Source: Blasia pusilla
Lineage: Eukaryota; Marchantiophyta; Marchantiopsida; Blasiales
Direction of reading: 5' to 3'
NCBI GenBank assembly: GCA_050084515.1
Contig: CM114272.1
Location: 15,190,001 to 15,254,000, forward strand
DNA: 64,000 nt
In this document: in pieces, positions 39,340 through 50,539 of the stretch
Layout of the letters: each line of letters starts with the position of its first letter
Position numbering within the stretch: the first letter of the stretch is position 1
The notes under the pieces: model-generated
What the model was told of the DNA's origin: nothing
Databases searched by the model: none
The model's input: the letters and a program-made list of their open reading frames with translations, nothing else
Position numbers and translations under genes: made by a program

Positions 39340-39618
39340 CGATAACCTATGCTTGCAGGTCATCTCCTTGGCTCTTCACTTGCTGTAAGAGGTCAAAGGC
39401 CTCTTCCCAAAATATAAAGTCAACTATACTCAAAACGACAACTTACTTGAAATAGTAAATTTCTCAATATGGCTCCAAATGAGCGGAAACAAAGGGGAAA
39501 CCTGCTCTCTCAGGTATCTGTGGCCTCAGCAAGTCATCCTAGACTTCTCAAGGCTGTCCTCTACTATCCTCAAAGGCGTTCTATTAGATCTCGATGATCT
39601 ATCCTAAAAGACGTGACA
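39120..39618 (+). repeat. Family A repeat, copy 4, with CT tract
   Basis: It starts near GTATACACATCGTTACACAA and ends GATCTATCCTAAAAGACGTG then ACA. A (CT)n tract occupies about 39271-39337 at the same place as in copy 1, after GTTCAACAAAGAGAGAATGA. Confidence 0.65.
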
Positions 39619-40413
39619 TCCCCCTCTCTTGTACATATTGCAAGTTGGAGCATCTTCTTTTGGTGGGGGTGCCCTTTCATCCTCATTATAGGATGAATTG
39701 GATGTCAATAGAATGACTAAGAACTAGTCAACATCTCCATCCAAGTGCGATGTGGGAGCTTACAAGAACGACTGAAGTTTGTGAAGACGCACTCACACTA
39801 GTAAAGACCTGGGAAGTGAGTCATGATTGGGGGTCCAAAGAAGAAAGACGTTGGGATGAGTCACCAAAGTCAAAACCTAGACTAGCTAGTTGTAACACTA
39901 AGAATGATGGTGCAACTGACCGTGGGACTAACATTAGGTGAGACAGACACATGCCTTAAGACTAGCGTTAGGGGAGAAAGGGCAAGGAAGGGAAATTGAG
40001 AGATCCTTGAGCCAAGCTCTACTCATGGGGATAATTAAGGGCAAGGAAGGGAAATTGAGAGATCCTTGAGCCAAGCTCTAATTCAAGGGAGAAAAGTAAG
40101 GAACAACAGAATAGTCAAGAAGGGTGAGAAGTCATACATGAGACTAGTCACGAAACATAAAGGACGACAAGACAACCATAAGATGCGAAATGGTGGGATT
40201 CGAGATGGGCGATAGTCATGAGATAAAAAAAAAAGGCGAGTCTAAACTTCAAGATATGTCGGGGGATTTTGAGTTGTAGAATATGCAAGAAAAATCCATC
40301 AAACCATCTTATGTATTGACCCTCATAGCCAAACATGCGCTAATGCAAAACATCAAGACTCTAGTACGCTTATACTAGGATGGACGCATATTGGAGGAGA
40401 AGTCTTTTAAAGG
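39619..40413. other. Intergenic with an exact 42-bp direct repeat
   Basis: GGGCAAGGAAGGGAAATTGA and the next 22 bases occur at about 39979 and again at about 40038, a period of about 59 bp. No gene seen. Confidence 0.5.
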
Positions 40414-41059
40414 TGTCGTGCGCTTACATATCGCTACACAACATACATCGCTGTCATCAAACACACACACATAAACACACAAAATCTCATGCTAACTCAT
40501 GACATCCATACACAGAGGCGAGAAGTACCAAAATATCTCCAATAAAGTAAGATCCAATCTCTCTCTTTACACCATCTCACACCATAGCTCTCAAAGGTGT
40601 GCCCTCTCTCTCATGTCAAACCAAACCCACTCTCCTAATGAGAGGCTTGGGTTACATTCACAAGGCAAGGGACCATACCTCCGCCGCCTCATGCCAAGAG
40701 GTTCAACAAAGAGAGAATGAACTCTCAAGCTCTCTCTCCTTGAGGTATGCCCCTCCCCTCTCCCAAGCTCTCTCCATGGTAACCTATTCTCCCAAGTCAC
40801 CTCATTGGCTCTTGACCTGATGTAGGAGGTCAAGGGCCACTTACCAAAAAATAGAAAGTTGATCATATACTTAAAATGGTATATACCTAAAATAGTAAGT
40901 TTCTCAATATGGCTCTAAATGAGCCGAAACGAAGGGGAAACCTGCTCTCTCATGTTTCCCACGGCCTCAACAGGTCATCCTCGACCTCCTGGGCTTATCC
41001 TCCACTACTTGTGCAGACGCTCTGCTAGATCCCACCGATCTTTCCTAATAGTCGTGACA
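40414..41059 (+). repeat. Family A repeat, copy 5 (best TG...CA ends)
   Basis: It begins TGTCGTGCGCTTACATATCG and ends AATAGTCGTGACA, about 646 bp. TG...CA ends and length fit a solo LTR. The flanks show no obvious target-site duplication. It has no long CT tract; only a short CTCTCTCTCC remains. Confidence 0.65.
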
Positions 41060-41061
41060 GC

Positions 41062-41190
41062 TGTCGTGTGCATACACATCGCTACACAACATACATCGCT
41101 GTCATCGAACACACATAAACACACACGATCCCATGCTAACTCATGGCATCCATACACAAAGGCAAGAAGTACCAAAATATCTCCAATCGC
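41062..41190 (+). repeat. Family A repeat, partial copy 6
   Basis: It starts again with TGTCGTGTGCATACACATCG two bases after copy 5 ends, and stops matching after ACCAAAATATCTCCAAT, where sequence leading into the gypsy element begins. Confidence 0.6.
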
Positions 41191-41339
41191 CCCCCTAGTT
41201 GGTGGTTAGATCCCTCTAACTCCAGATAGCCATCTATCCCTACCTACCACGACATACATCTCTAGGACGCTAAGAGCAGAAAGACCGGGTACTCATATGG
41301 CCCCATCGTTAGTCGCCTTCCTATCATCCATGTCACAGA

Positions 41340-41703
41340 AAAAGTTGGAATCGAAACCTACTTAATATCTCCTCTATGTACATTTAGGACACATCCATCG
41401 TCCCCGAGGAACCTAAGTGAGAGGTGGCGTCAGACATGCCATATGCAAACCTTTCAAACATCCATCACATACTAGCATCGTGGCCGCACCATGAGTAGAA
41501 CCACACAACATACAACGCAAGCATGCAGGAACTACTGCTGAGCTCAGATCTATTATACCATCAATGTTAGGAAGGTGATATGGCGCAAAATTATGCACAT
41601 GGTCCTTCCATACCATACCATCGCGTCCCTCCAGCAAGAGAACACCGGATGGCAAAACGTCACGCACTCTCAGGATAGTGCGCTCTGCAGTCACATCCAA
41701 CAT
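41340..41703 (-). pseudogene. Gypsy integrase C-terminus with PHD finger
   Basis: It starts with a small barrel-like segment (VRDVLPSGVLLLEGRDGMVW) and then a C4HC3 PHD finger: CMLC, MLVCDGC, GLHMAC, and after an in-frame TAG the last pair in RWMCPKC. PHD fingers read histone H3 tails, so it could have directed integration to chromatin, in the way chromodomains do in other gypsy elements. The TAG lies between the sixth and the last two ligand cysteines. Confidence 0.75.
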
Positions 41704-42661
41704 CGTCGGTGCCGTCTGCTATAAGTAGACCTTATCTTCTTGATGAAACCTGCGGATAGTTGGTCGATAACCACCATCCCGAATAGTCTCATACCTCAAC
41801 GTATCCCGATGCTGCGCAATCGCCAAGTTCTTGAATGCCATGGGCATCACTCTCCGAAATAACTCAGCCCTCTAAGAATATGCTTGCATCCATACATCAA
41901 GGTCATCAAGGTCTAGCACCCCACCAGCATCTCGACGAATGGCCGTAGGTAAATTTGGCTCTCAACCATAAAGTAGCAAGTACGGTGAAAAAGATGCTAA
42001 GGATGCTTGCCTGCTGAATCTGTATCCTATCGCCAACCACGGCAACTGGAGGTCCCAATCTCCTAGGTGACCTCTCTGCAAGCCATACTTGCGTAAAACC
42101 CTCTTCACCGTCTACACAACTCTCTTCGCTAATCCATCCGCCTCGGGATGATCTCGCTAAGTCGTGCGGTGGTCGATCAACGCCTGATTACACAAGGCTT
42201 GGAACTCACTGCAAAACTCGGTACTGGTCTATCAACACCTCAGCCGATGCGCCATAATGACTCAGCACTCTGTCAAGGAAGGCATAAGCCACTCCCTCAC
42301 TCGCTTTGTCAGGAAATGCAACCAACTTGATCCACTTTGAAAGTGCTCGACCATCACCAATACATAACGACTATGACGCTCTGTCAAAGGCAAAGGTCCT
42401 GCAAAATCCAAACTCCATCTATACCTTAAGCCCATGATCAGAAATGGATGTAAGTGTGGAGTCGGAGCATTGAACGATGCTCGGACCCAATCACACACCA
42501 TGCACTTGGCAACAAACTGCTGAACGTCAGTCTGCATGCCTCGCCACCAATACTAAATCTGGAGCAAGCTGTACGTTTGCTTCACCCCAAAGTGACCCAA
42601 CTCCTCGTGGGCATGCTGCACTAGTCGTGCTCTCTGCAAAGGATTCGGCACTACGCATACT
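41704..42661 (-). pseudogene. Gypsy integrase zinc-binding and core region
   Basis: FVAKCMVCDWVRAS is the CxxC half of the HHCC zinc finger. RWSLDFAGPLPLT carries the first catalytic Asp, followed by RYVLVMVEHFQSGSSWLHF. The remaining core (41704-42261) is broken by several stops but keeps short integrase-like stretches. Confidence 0.8.
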
Positions 42662-44334
42662 CTACCATCTTCTCAAAACATGTGTCCCCTCCCAACAAAA
42701 CCTTCTGGCCCGCTGTAGGATCCGATCCTGCTCTCTAGCACCCACGGTGCTCGCAACGCTAGCCGTACGAAGGTACTCCAAGAATACTCCATCATCATGA
42801 ATATCTCGGCTACCTGTGGTCTCCTCACTGGCCTGGGGATCCAAGGACTCTCCACTAGACCTCGCCATCGAAGTCTCCACACTCTGGCTCTCCATAGCCA
42901 ACATGCCTAAATAGGCTGACGCGTGCCATCCTGACACTAACTCCTCATCACTCTCTCCATACCATCGAGCTCCAGTTGCATCTCGCTGACTCGGGCATGG
43001 GTTACGACTCAACCCATCTACATCCTGGTTGAGCGTCCCACGTCTATGTACCACCTGAAAATCATACTCATGCAACAACAGAGCCCATCTCACAAGCTTC
43101 CCTCTAAGCTTTTCGGACTCCATCAATCACTTCAGTGGTTGATGATGAGTGATGATGGTAAAGGGGTTGCCGAATAAGTAACACCTGAAATGCGCGACAG
43201 CCCACACTGCATCCAAGCAATCACCCTCATAGGAGTTGTACTTCACCTCTGCAGCATTGTTCGAGTGGCTAGCGTAAGCCACCACGAACTCTCTACCCTC
43301 ATCATCATGCTGGGTGAGCACGCTCCAAGCCCCAACATGCTCCAATCTGTATGCAAATGGAAAGGATGCCCCCTGATCGGTCTCCTCAAGATGGGCGCGG
43401 ACGTCAACTTGTCCTTGAGCAACTGAAATACTCGCTCTTGCTCATTCCCCCAGTGCCACTCGTGATCCATCTTGGTCAGCAAGTTCAGCTGCTTCGCAAT
43501 CAAACTGAATCCCTTGACATACCGCCGATACAAGCTCGCCAATCCCATGAATGCCCGAACACGGCTCACATCTGTAGGGCGTGGAATGCGTGAGATAGCC
43601 TCTACCTTCGTCTGTTGAACACCAAGGCCCCTTGGATATATCGTATGACCCAAGTACTCAATCTGGTCGTAGAAGAACTTGCACTTGCCTGGATGTAGCT
43701 TCAGCCCATGTAATTGCAATCGTCGAAATACCTCCTCTAGATGTCGCTCATGCTCCTCAATCGTGGCGCTAAAGACTACGATTCCATTAATATAATACCT
43801 AGCAAAATCCAGACCAACCAAGATCATATCCATGACCCTCTGAAACTCACCCAGGGCATTCTTTAACCCAAATGGTAAGAACCGCCACTGGTGCAAATAA
43901 TCCTTTCCGTAAGGATCAATGCCCCAAAATATCGTCTTCTGCCTGTCCTCCAATCTGATAGGCAGTTGATGGTATCCGGTTCGCAAATCCAATGAACTGA
44001 AGACCTTTGCGTGACCAATCGCATCAAAGATCTCCTTAGGGGTGGGCATGGCATACCTATCGGACTTCGTCTGCCGATTGATAGGTGAGTAATCCCCACA
44101 CATCCGCCTATCCGTCTAGTTGCCATGCACATCCTTCTTGATGGGCATGACAGTGGCAGACGCATACTCCCCATGCGATATCTCCACTAGTCCTGCTCCG
44201 ACCAAGTCCTGGCTCCTACTCTGAATCAGAGCCCTCTCCATATCACTATACCTGTAGGGTCGTCGGAAGATCAGCGTATCACTCGACAACTCAATGCGGA
44301 TCCCCAGTCCCTTCAACGTACCCAAATCCTCCAT
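42662..44334 (-). pseudogene. Gypsy reverse transcriptase and RNase H
   Basis: RT motifs in order: LSSDTLIFRRPYRYS, VGAGLVEISHGEYASATV, CGDYSPINRQTKSDRYAMP, FSSLDLRTGYHQLPI (first catalytic Asp intact), FLPFGLKNALGEFQRVMD, then YYINGIVVFS at about 43794 where YxDD is expected, KCKFFYDQIEYLGHTI and RAFMGLASLYRRYVKGFS. RNase H follows as VVAYASHSNNAAEVKYNS, YEGDCLDAVWAVAHFR and FTIITHHQPLK, then DFQVVHRRGTLNQDVDGLSR. Asp-Asp replaced by Asn-Gly would abolish polymerase activity. Confidence 0.92.
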
Positions 44335-44759
44335 GCTAAATGCAAAGCAGCTCCTATAACTCCTGAGGAACTAATGTATTCGGCGCCGCTCTCCTCCTAT
44401 CAACTTAGGGCCCATATGTGGCTCCCAAGTCTCCATCGTGAGTACGGTAGGACTCTCGGCGCGGGTATTGGTGGTTGCTATGGTGCAACCTCGTCTCGAA
44501 CAACAACACTCGATCGCTCTCCTACAACCAACTGCAAACTCAGATCTCCTCCACATGCAGTTCCCGGAACGAGGCTCGATGTTGTGGCTATCATCTCCTG
44601 GCATACCTGCAAAAAATCCCAAGAAGTCCAAGGGTGTCTCTCCCGATCTCCCCCGGTGTGTCGATCTCCTTGGGTCTTGCCCCTAGCCACTACCTCCACC
44701 GTCTCGGTAGGCATGGTGCTCACCAACTCAACCGCTGTGATCTGTCGCGATCTCATCTG

Positions 44760-45835
44760 ACGCTGCTCAGCCACTCCCAAGTTGAAGATCCATGTCGAGC
44801 AGTTTAGGTCCATCCTCTGACCCAAGACATGGCATCGTGATGCCTCTGATACTGACGGTATTGCCGTCACTCCTGTGGGAAATCCCATCGCCCGCGCTCT
44901 CTCGTCGGCGCTGGGCTCCACCAACCTCTAAATGTGGTCATCCCAAACCAAGCCAGGACCGGCCTCCTTGTATGCATAGGAAGTGGAAAACTCACAAACG
45001 TAGGAAAGGCTCCCCCCCCCCGGGCCTGCCTACCCTATCAACCACAGTCAATGGTGGTCAATCATCGTGCCTCACTGCCTGTGAGCGACGACTTGGATCC
45101 ATAATGGAATCCACTAACAAATGGGAGGGGCACTCCACTCTCGCATACGCCCTCCGTAACACCGCATAGGGCACCAAGTTGGTCCACCATAGACGCGAGA
45201 GATTGGCTCTAGAACCTACACTCGCCGCATCCAAGAACACTGTTGGGCCGATCCAGGCACGCACCTGGTGAGCACTCGCCGCATCCAAGAACACTGCTGG
45301 GCCGATCCAGGCACGCACCTGATGAGCACTCGCCGCATCCAAGAACACTGCTGGGCCGATCCAGGCACGCACTTGATTAGCACTCGTCACCATCCGTGAC
45401 CTGGAGTCTCTTAAGATCGGCACATTCTCCAGAATGTAGGCTGGAGAACGAGATTGGTGCTCCTGCAACTGCCATAAGATCCTCAACATCTCCCAAAACA
45501 ACCTGAACCGAGTGTCAGCCAACCTGCTGCCTTGTCCAACACTCGATTGGCCTTGACATGGCCAACGGGAAATGACCAAATCTATGGTGCCTAACGGGTC
45601 TAAATCCTGCGCCCCCAACAACAAAATATCCCTTGGTAGGCAACTTTGGGACCCCTATACCGCGGATGCAGACAATAAGTCAGGAAAACATAGGCGTAAC
45701 TGTGCCACATGTCGTAGTGAGACGCACCTCGCAACATCATCACTCTCCACATACAACTACTGCTGCACTCGCACTCATGCCTGCAAAACAGCAGCTAACT
45801 TGGTGCTAATCCCTCCAAAGAGATCTAACACTCGA
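44760..45835 (-). pseudogene. C5 DNA methyltransferase domain inside gypsy pol
   Basis: C5 methyltransferases add a methyl group to cytosine using a Cys nucleophile. Motifs in order: I, VLDLFGGIST (about 45831); II, LYVESDD; III, LPRDI; IV with the catalytic Pro-Cys-Gln in WPCQGQS (about 45561); VI, YILENVP (about 45429); VIII, VGSRANLSRLWW; and X, RCHVLGQRMDLN (about 44831-44804), preceded by a target-recognition-like region with ERARAMGFPTG. All key residues are still readable. Three in-frame stops lie between motifs I and III, a 54-bp unit between VI and VIII is tripled, and a frameshift near a C10 run (45012-45021) precedes motif X. Retroelement-borne C5 methyltransferases are published for dinoflagellates and charophytes. 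Confidence 0.85.
45219..45380 (-). repeat. 54-bp tandem triplication in the methyltransferase
   Basis: Three in-frame copies encode HQVRAWIGPAVFLDAASA (last copy NQVRAWIGP at the 5' side). Copies start at plus-strand positions 45219, 45273 and 45327. The family needs only one, ahead of the VGSRA motif. Confidence 0.9.
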
Positions 45836-46185
45836 ATATCCTCCTCCGGGATACACCACACAATGGGTGTGGTATCCAAGGGTGTCACCGTAGCACTCCC
45901 TGCTACCTCGGGTTTCTCAGACCCGTCACAATCCGGTGCAAACGCCTCGCTACACGTGGTCTGCATGTGCTCCTCTGCCAATTGTAGAAGCTCCTTAGTC
46001 GAGCCCCACAGCAGCACCTCTCCTCCATGGAATGATGCGGCTACGATAATACCCCTCTCCATAGAATTTTCAGGAACGGGAGTATCCTCTGCATGGACAT
46101 GTCCCTCAATCAAATCACTAGGCCAAGTGATGGCACTGCTAAATGCTGCTAAGGTCGCCATCTCTCTTGGCCGTTGCTCGATCAC

Positions 46186-46495
46186 TGCACGTGTGAATCG
46201 AATGGGTAATGAGCTAAGGCGCCCATCACCTGATTACCATCCTGGTCTGTAGGACGCTGACTCCTCCCAGTAATCCAGGGAAAACCCGATTGGGTATAAC
46301 ACTGCTTCACCCACAAAGACGTTGGAGGACTCTGCATCTATCACTATCGCCTTGGCTCGCACCACGGACTCATTTGTAGGATGTCCCGAGCGAATCCTCA
46401 CCACAACCTCCTGTCGTGTGATATACTATGTGGTACTCACTCCACCCAAGGAGAGAGGAGAGAGGAAACTAGGGTCAACCGAAATAGATACTCTT
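46186..46495 (-). pseudogene. C-terminal half of gypsy retropepsin
   Basis: The minus strand reads RQEVVVRIRSGHPTNESVV, then RAKAIVIDAESSNVFVGEAV and LYPIGFSLDYWEESASYRPGW, leading in frame into the methyltransferase segment. It resembles the part of a gypsy aspartic protease after the active site; the DSG/DTG triad would lie upstream and is missing. Confidence 0.5.
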
Positions 46496-46831
46496 TTTTG
46501 AAGAGAGTTTCCGTTGGGTTGAAGAGAGGAAAATTTTTGTTTGAAATTTTTTGCACTTTTTTGTTCATATATTAAGCAGTCCCACAGTTTTTTTTTCCTC
46601 TTCCATATTTTGGCAACCCCTCTGAGTCCGACGAGTTGCAAATTGCACAAAATTTAGAAAACTGAAAAATCAGTGGAATCATAAGTGTGGAACCAATCAC
46701 TTTTTCCATCCAAGGTCTCGAAATAATCTGTCATTTGCTCGGGGCTGAATAGAGTTCAAGCTCGAAGTGAAGGTTGAGAAAAAAAATAAAAGTACAATCT
46801 AAAACCTCCTTTGCATCCTCAAAGTGGTTTG
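46496..46831. other. AT-rich junction between the two elements
   Basis: No coding signal. It separates two copies of a 61-bp segment of the gypsy protease region (46274-46334 and 46832-46892). Confidence 0.4.
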
Positions 46832-46892
46832 TCCAGGGAAAACCAGATTGGGTATAACACTGCTTCACCCACAAAGACGTTGGAGGACTCTG
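46832..46892 (-). repeat. Second copy of a 61-bp gypsy protease segment
   Basis: Nearly identical to 46274-46334 (one clear mismatch, AACCAG against AACCCG) and in the same orientation. On the minus strand it continues the last readable frame of the MULE-like gene. Confidence 0.8.
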
Positions 46893-46894
46893 TA

Positions 46895-49800
46895 ATGCGA
46901 ACATGCTCCGAACTTCCCCCGTCTACGAGTCTGAAACCGGCACTTGTAAGATTGTCCACTTCGTCTTGAGTGTAGTTCGTGCCTGCGGCGATGGGCCAAA
47001 TCGTGGGGGTATTCCCGGGAGCTCCAATGGCAGCCGGATAAGACTTCCGGAAAGCGCAAGATTCATTTGGGCAGAAGAAGTACTTCAATGGATCCCCGGT
47101 CCTCGTGAAACAATCAAAGGTTTTGAGTCCCCAAAACCCAAGCAGAGGTCATCCAATCCTTGTACAATTCTTATTTAGGAAAGTGCCGCATGCTCTCCTA
47201 ATGCCATCAGATCCTGCCCTGCAGGTGGGTCCACGTCCTGGGTTGCTCCGAGATATATGCCACCGTTTTAAGTTGCAATCCACCTCCATTACCGGAATCC
47301 CATATTGTTGAACCATCCCAGTGACATGAAGTTGCGAACTTCCAGCAACGGAGGGCTTTTGAAATAAAACATTCAATGATTTTGGAGAAGTAACTCCATC
47401 ACGGATTTGGGACGGGTCCGGGGTCCCCGAATACCTGGGCGGTGTAATTTCCTCATCCAAATCAATCACCGGATTCGTTCCTCGATCTTTCGCCTCTTCA
47501 CCTACCAAGTCAAGATACTTATCCTGGTCTCCACGAGTCTCGTTCGAGTGCTCTACCACCATCCTGTATGGGACGTCTTGAAACCCGCCCACAAATATCC
47601 CCACCTATGTGTACGTCTTGCTCGAGTGGAGTTCCAGCTACGCACCGGTTGAAGGCTTCGACATACAATTTTTCATCACCAGATCTCACAGCAGCCTTGA
47701 CATAGAGCTCGTAGATCGACGGCCCTTTTCCTTTTGTTATGCCTTTTGTGAGAAAGATGTGGGATCTCGCAGATCAGTAGCATTGCTCTTGCCTGGTCTT
47801 GTTGGCATGCCTCCACAAGTGAAATTCGTTGGCATGCTTGTGACGACCTCCAAGAGGAATGAACACTTTCTACTCCACTTGTGTTGGGGCAGAGGGCATT
47901 TTCATGAACGTTCAATCCCTGCAACGACGGCAATGTTAGAAGGGAACGAAAATAACTCAGGAGTCAAAGAAATAAGCTACCTGTCAGAACCAGACGGGTT
48001 GCAGGCCCGAGGCATCCCATGAACGACTCTGCGACCCATCGGGTCCCGACGTGTTGTAACCTTAAACCCACCTACTGCAACCCGTCGGAACCCGACGGGT
48101 TGCAAGGCCGAGGCATCCCATGAACGACTCTGTGACCCGTCGGGTCCTGACGGGTTGCACACTCGGGTTGCACCAAACATCTAGATGCAACCCGTCGGTT
48201 TCCGTCGGATTGCACACTCGGGCAACCCGTCGCATCCAACAGCTTGTTTGGTTTCTTGGATTTGAAATCCATATAATTCCCACGCTTCTCACCCTGAGCT
48301 ACAAATTTACAAATAATTCTCAGCGTGAGCTTGACAAGACAAAATAGTGAACTCACCTGCCGCATGAAGTTTCCCCATTGTCTCATACGTACAATCCACC
48401 AACTCAACCAAGAGCACAAATCTTTGTACTTCCCCTCAATCGCATGCTTCCTCCACCACCCATGAAGTTCTTCTTGGCATTCCATGGCCTGCTTCAAGGT
48501 TTTGCTGTCCTTGCAGCGTTGGAGTAGAGTGACATGCTCTGTCCTCTTATTCTCCTTGATGCAAGATTTGGTGTACCGGGTCACAGAGTGTTGCCAATGG
48601 AAAGCATCCGACCTTTCCCTCTCCGGTTGAACCTCTCGACCCCAGAACACTTCCCGGATAGCAATCCACCCAGGTTGTGCATTGTCCGCCATGAACCCAT
48701 AAATTTCCGGAGGTGGCCTTTTGTTTTCCTTCACCACCTCCAATAAGAGTAACCAAAGACATCTTCAAACCGCCAACGTCTTTCGCCTTTACTTCAGACA
48801 AATATAGTTTTGAGTCCCTTCTCCACATGGTCATAAACGTGAGCACCCATCGTCAACCATCCGTCAAAGCACTCAGTAGCAAATATCAAAGCTTACCCAC
48901 CTCCGTGAAGATCTTCACCTTCCTCATTCGATCTATAAGATGGAGGCCACTCGACGGACTGTGGTTGACATTTTGAAGACATAGGCCCTGGATCCTCGCC
49001 TCCTTGGCCCATGAACCGCCATCTCTGAATGAATGGAAATATGGAGTTGGCCTTGATTCTCAGCGATGGCATCCATTTCGCCGTCTTTCCATCCGTAACT
49101 CGATCGACGCAAACAAATTCGGAAGCATTCAGATCAGCGAGAAATGCGAGAATTTCCCAGAGTTGTTTCTCCTCAACCGCCGTGATCTCGCCTCGCCCTA
49201 GGATTCCAAGCAATTGTTCAAAAATTTGTGATGCCGTTAGAGCTTGATCACTCCGGGCTTTGAACCCGGAGAGTTTCTGTAGACCTCGGCTACTTTCTTT
49301 GCCACATCCTCCTTGATGTGTCTTTGAATTGCATCGGTCAGAGGATGAGTGTGGGAGCCAACATGGACAGCCAGCCTTGTATACTCTGACGTGGAGCCCA
49401 AGTCATGGACAATGAAAAATATGTATGCAGGACATGCTCCAACGCAGAAGGGCGATGCCTGACAATGAGGACAACAATGGCCTCCCGACGGTATGGTGGC
49501 ACCGACCTCGTATGGAGTTTATGCATTCTTGGGAGGGAATTACGACGTATTGACTCGCCCGTTGCGCTCTAGAGACGGGCATGCTGGACTTCTACAGTCC
49601 AAGGCTCCCACGCATTGGCGGCGGGAGACAATCCAAGGACCATCTGGAATTGAAGCACTGGTCCGTTGAAGCCTGCACCATCGATGACAATCGACTTTTC
49701 GTCCATACCCTTCAGCGCCCTCCATCCTTCTTTTGAGCAGGAGCAGCAAGTGGAGGCAACTCAAAAATGCAATTACCATCGTACGTGGGCGGCAACTCGT

Positions 49801-50360
49801 CGACAAGAATGTGCTTGAACATTTTCAAGGGCAGAGACGAAAGCAAACTATTTCCTGATACTCGCAAGAGGAACGAGTAGGCGGACAGAGGGCCCGATTG
49901 GTGCCTGACAGATCCACTGAGGTTGATAACATCCGGAATCTCTTCTAGAAAACCAACATTGTTACGAGCATGCGAAGTTGGAGTCGAAGCCGGATCTGCA
50001 GAGCTTGAAGTTGCAAACGTAGAGCTCAGAGCACTAGGAAATTCTAGACCGTCTACTTGGGAAACAGACAAATTCAGGGGCAGGCCGTAAACTCTGTATT
50101 GACCATTTGGTAGAGGTAGGAGATTCCATACTTTACTGTCCGAGGTCACCGGGCTGGACCGTCTCACCTATTATGTCTTCCGTACCGTCCACCCTAACAT
50201 CTTTGGATACAAAGATGGTTCCAATTTGGAGAAGAAATCGAACAGATAGAAAATTTTCATCCACTGCTATGAAAGACTCACGAGCTTGGGGTCGAATGAT
50301 TTCAAATTGAGGAAGGGCCGCCAGATGACTGCCACAAGTGAGCTTAACATAATTATCCAT
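46895..50360 (-). pseudogene. MULE-like transposase gene, frameshifted
   Basis: The start ATG at 50360 opens MDNYVKLTCGSHLAALPQFE. Downstream, in several frames, come HCCPHCQASPFCVGAC with RLAVHVGSHTHPLTD (a Cys/His zinc-binding region), FIQRWRFMGQGGEDPG, CFDGWLTMGAHVYDHV, then GFMADNAQPGWIAIREVFWG and RSDAFHWQHSVTRYTK. The last two fit the second catalytic Asp and the following His-containing stretch of MULE-type DDE transposases. Next come WLSWWIVRMRQWGNF, an intron (48356-47919), and a C-terminal part with YFFCPNESCAF. At least four frameshifts and several stops make it non-functional. It diverges from the methyltransferase gene at 51.5 kb. The superfamily call is by motif memory. Confidence 0.65.
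47986..48237. repeat. Palindrome cluster 1, in the MULE-like gene intron
   Basis: About five copies of a palindrome with half-site GCAACCCGTCGG and a 2-3 nt centre. The clearest, at 48076-48105, is perfect outside the centre. All lie inside the intron bounded by GCAG|GTGAGT (48357/48356) and TTGCAG (47919). Confidence 0.85.
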
Positions 50361-50539
50361 TCCAAGAAGATTCCAACGGGAGGAGACTGAGAATGAGAAT
50401 GAGAATGAGAATATTTAATTTATAGTGAATAGGAAAAAGATGAATTCGGTGGGTGACATTGTCTGACACAATGGATCCAATTCTGTAACACATTCAATTC
50501 TGTTGCAATATGTTACCGGATTTGGGAAGCAGAGGGTTG

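Larger units (their letters stand above)
41340..46500 (-). mobile_element. Decayed Ty3/gypsy element with a DNA methyltransferase domain
   Basis: Minus-strand order: retropepsin end, C5 DNA methyltransferase, reverse transcriptase, RNase H, integrase, PHD finger. Most segments share one reading frame (those starting at 46185, 45624, 44334, 44103, 42537 and 41703), so this was originally a single pol polyprotein. The gag and the N-terminal half of the protease are missing, and no LTR pair can be assigned with certainty. At least a dozen stops and several frameshifts show it is dead. Confidence 0.85.

Noticed and set aside
48072-48350. C-terminal extension of the MULE-like protein through the palindromes
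   Set aside because: A strong donor (GCAG|GTGAGT) precedes it and an acceptor follows at 47919, so the palindromes are intronic.
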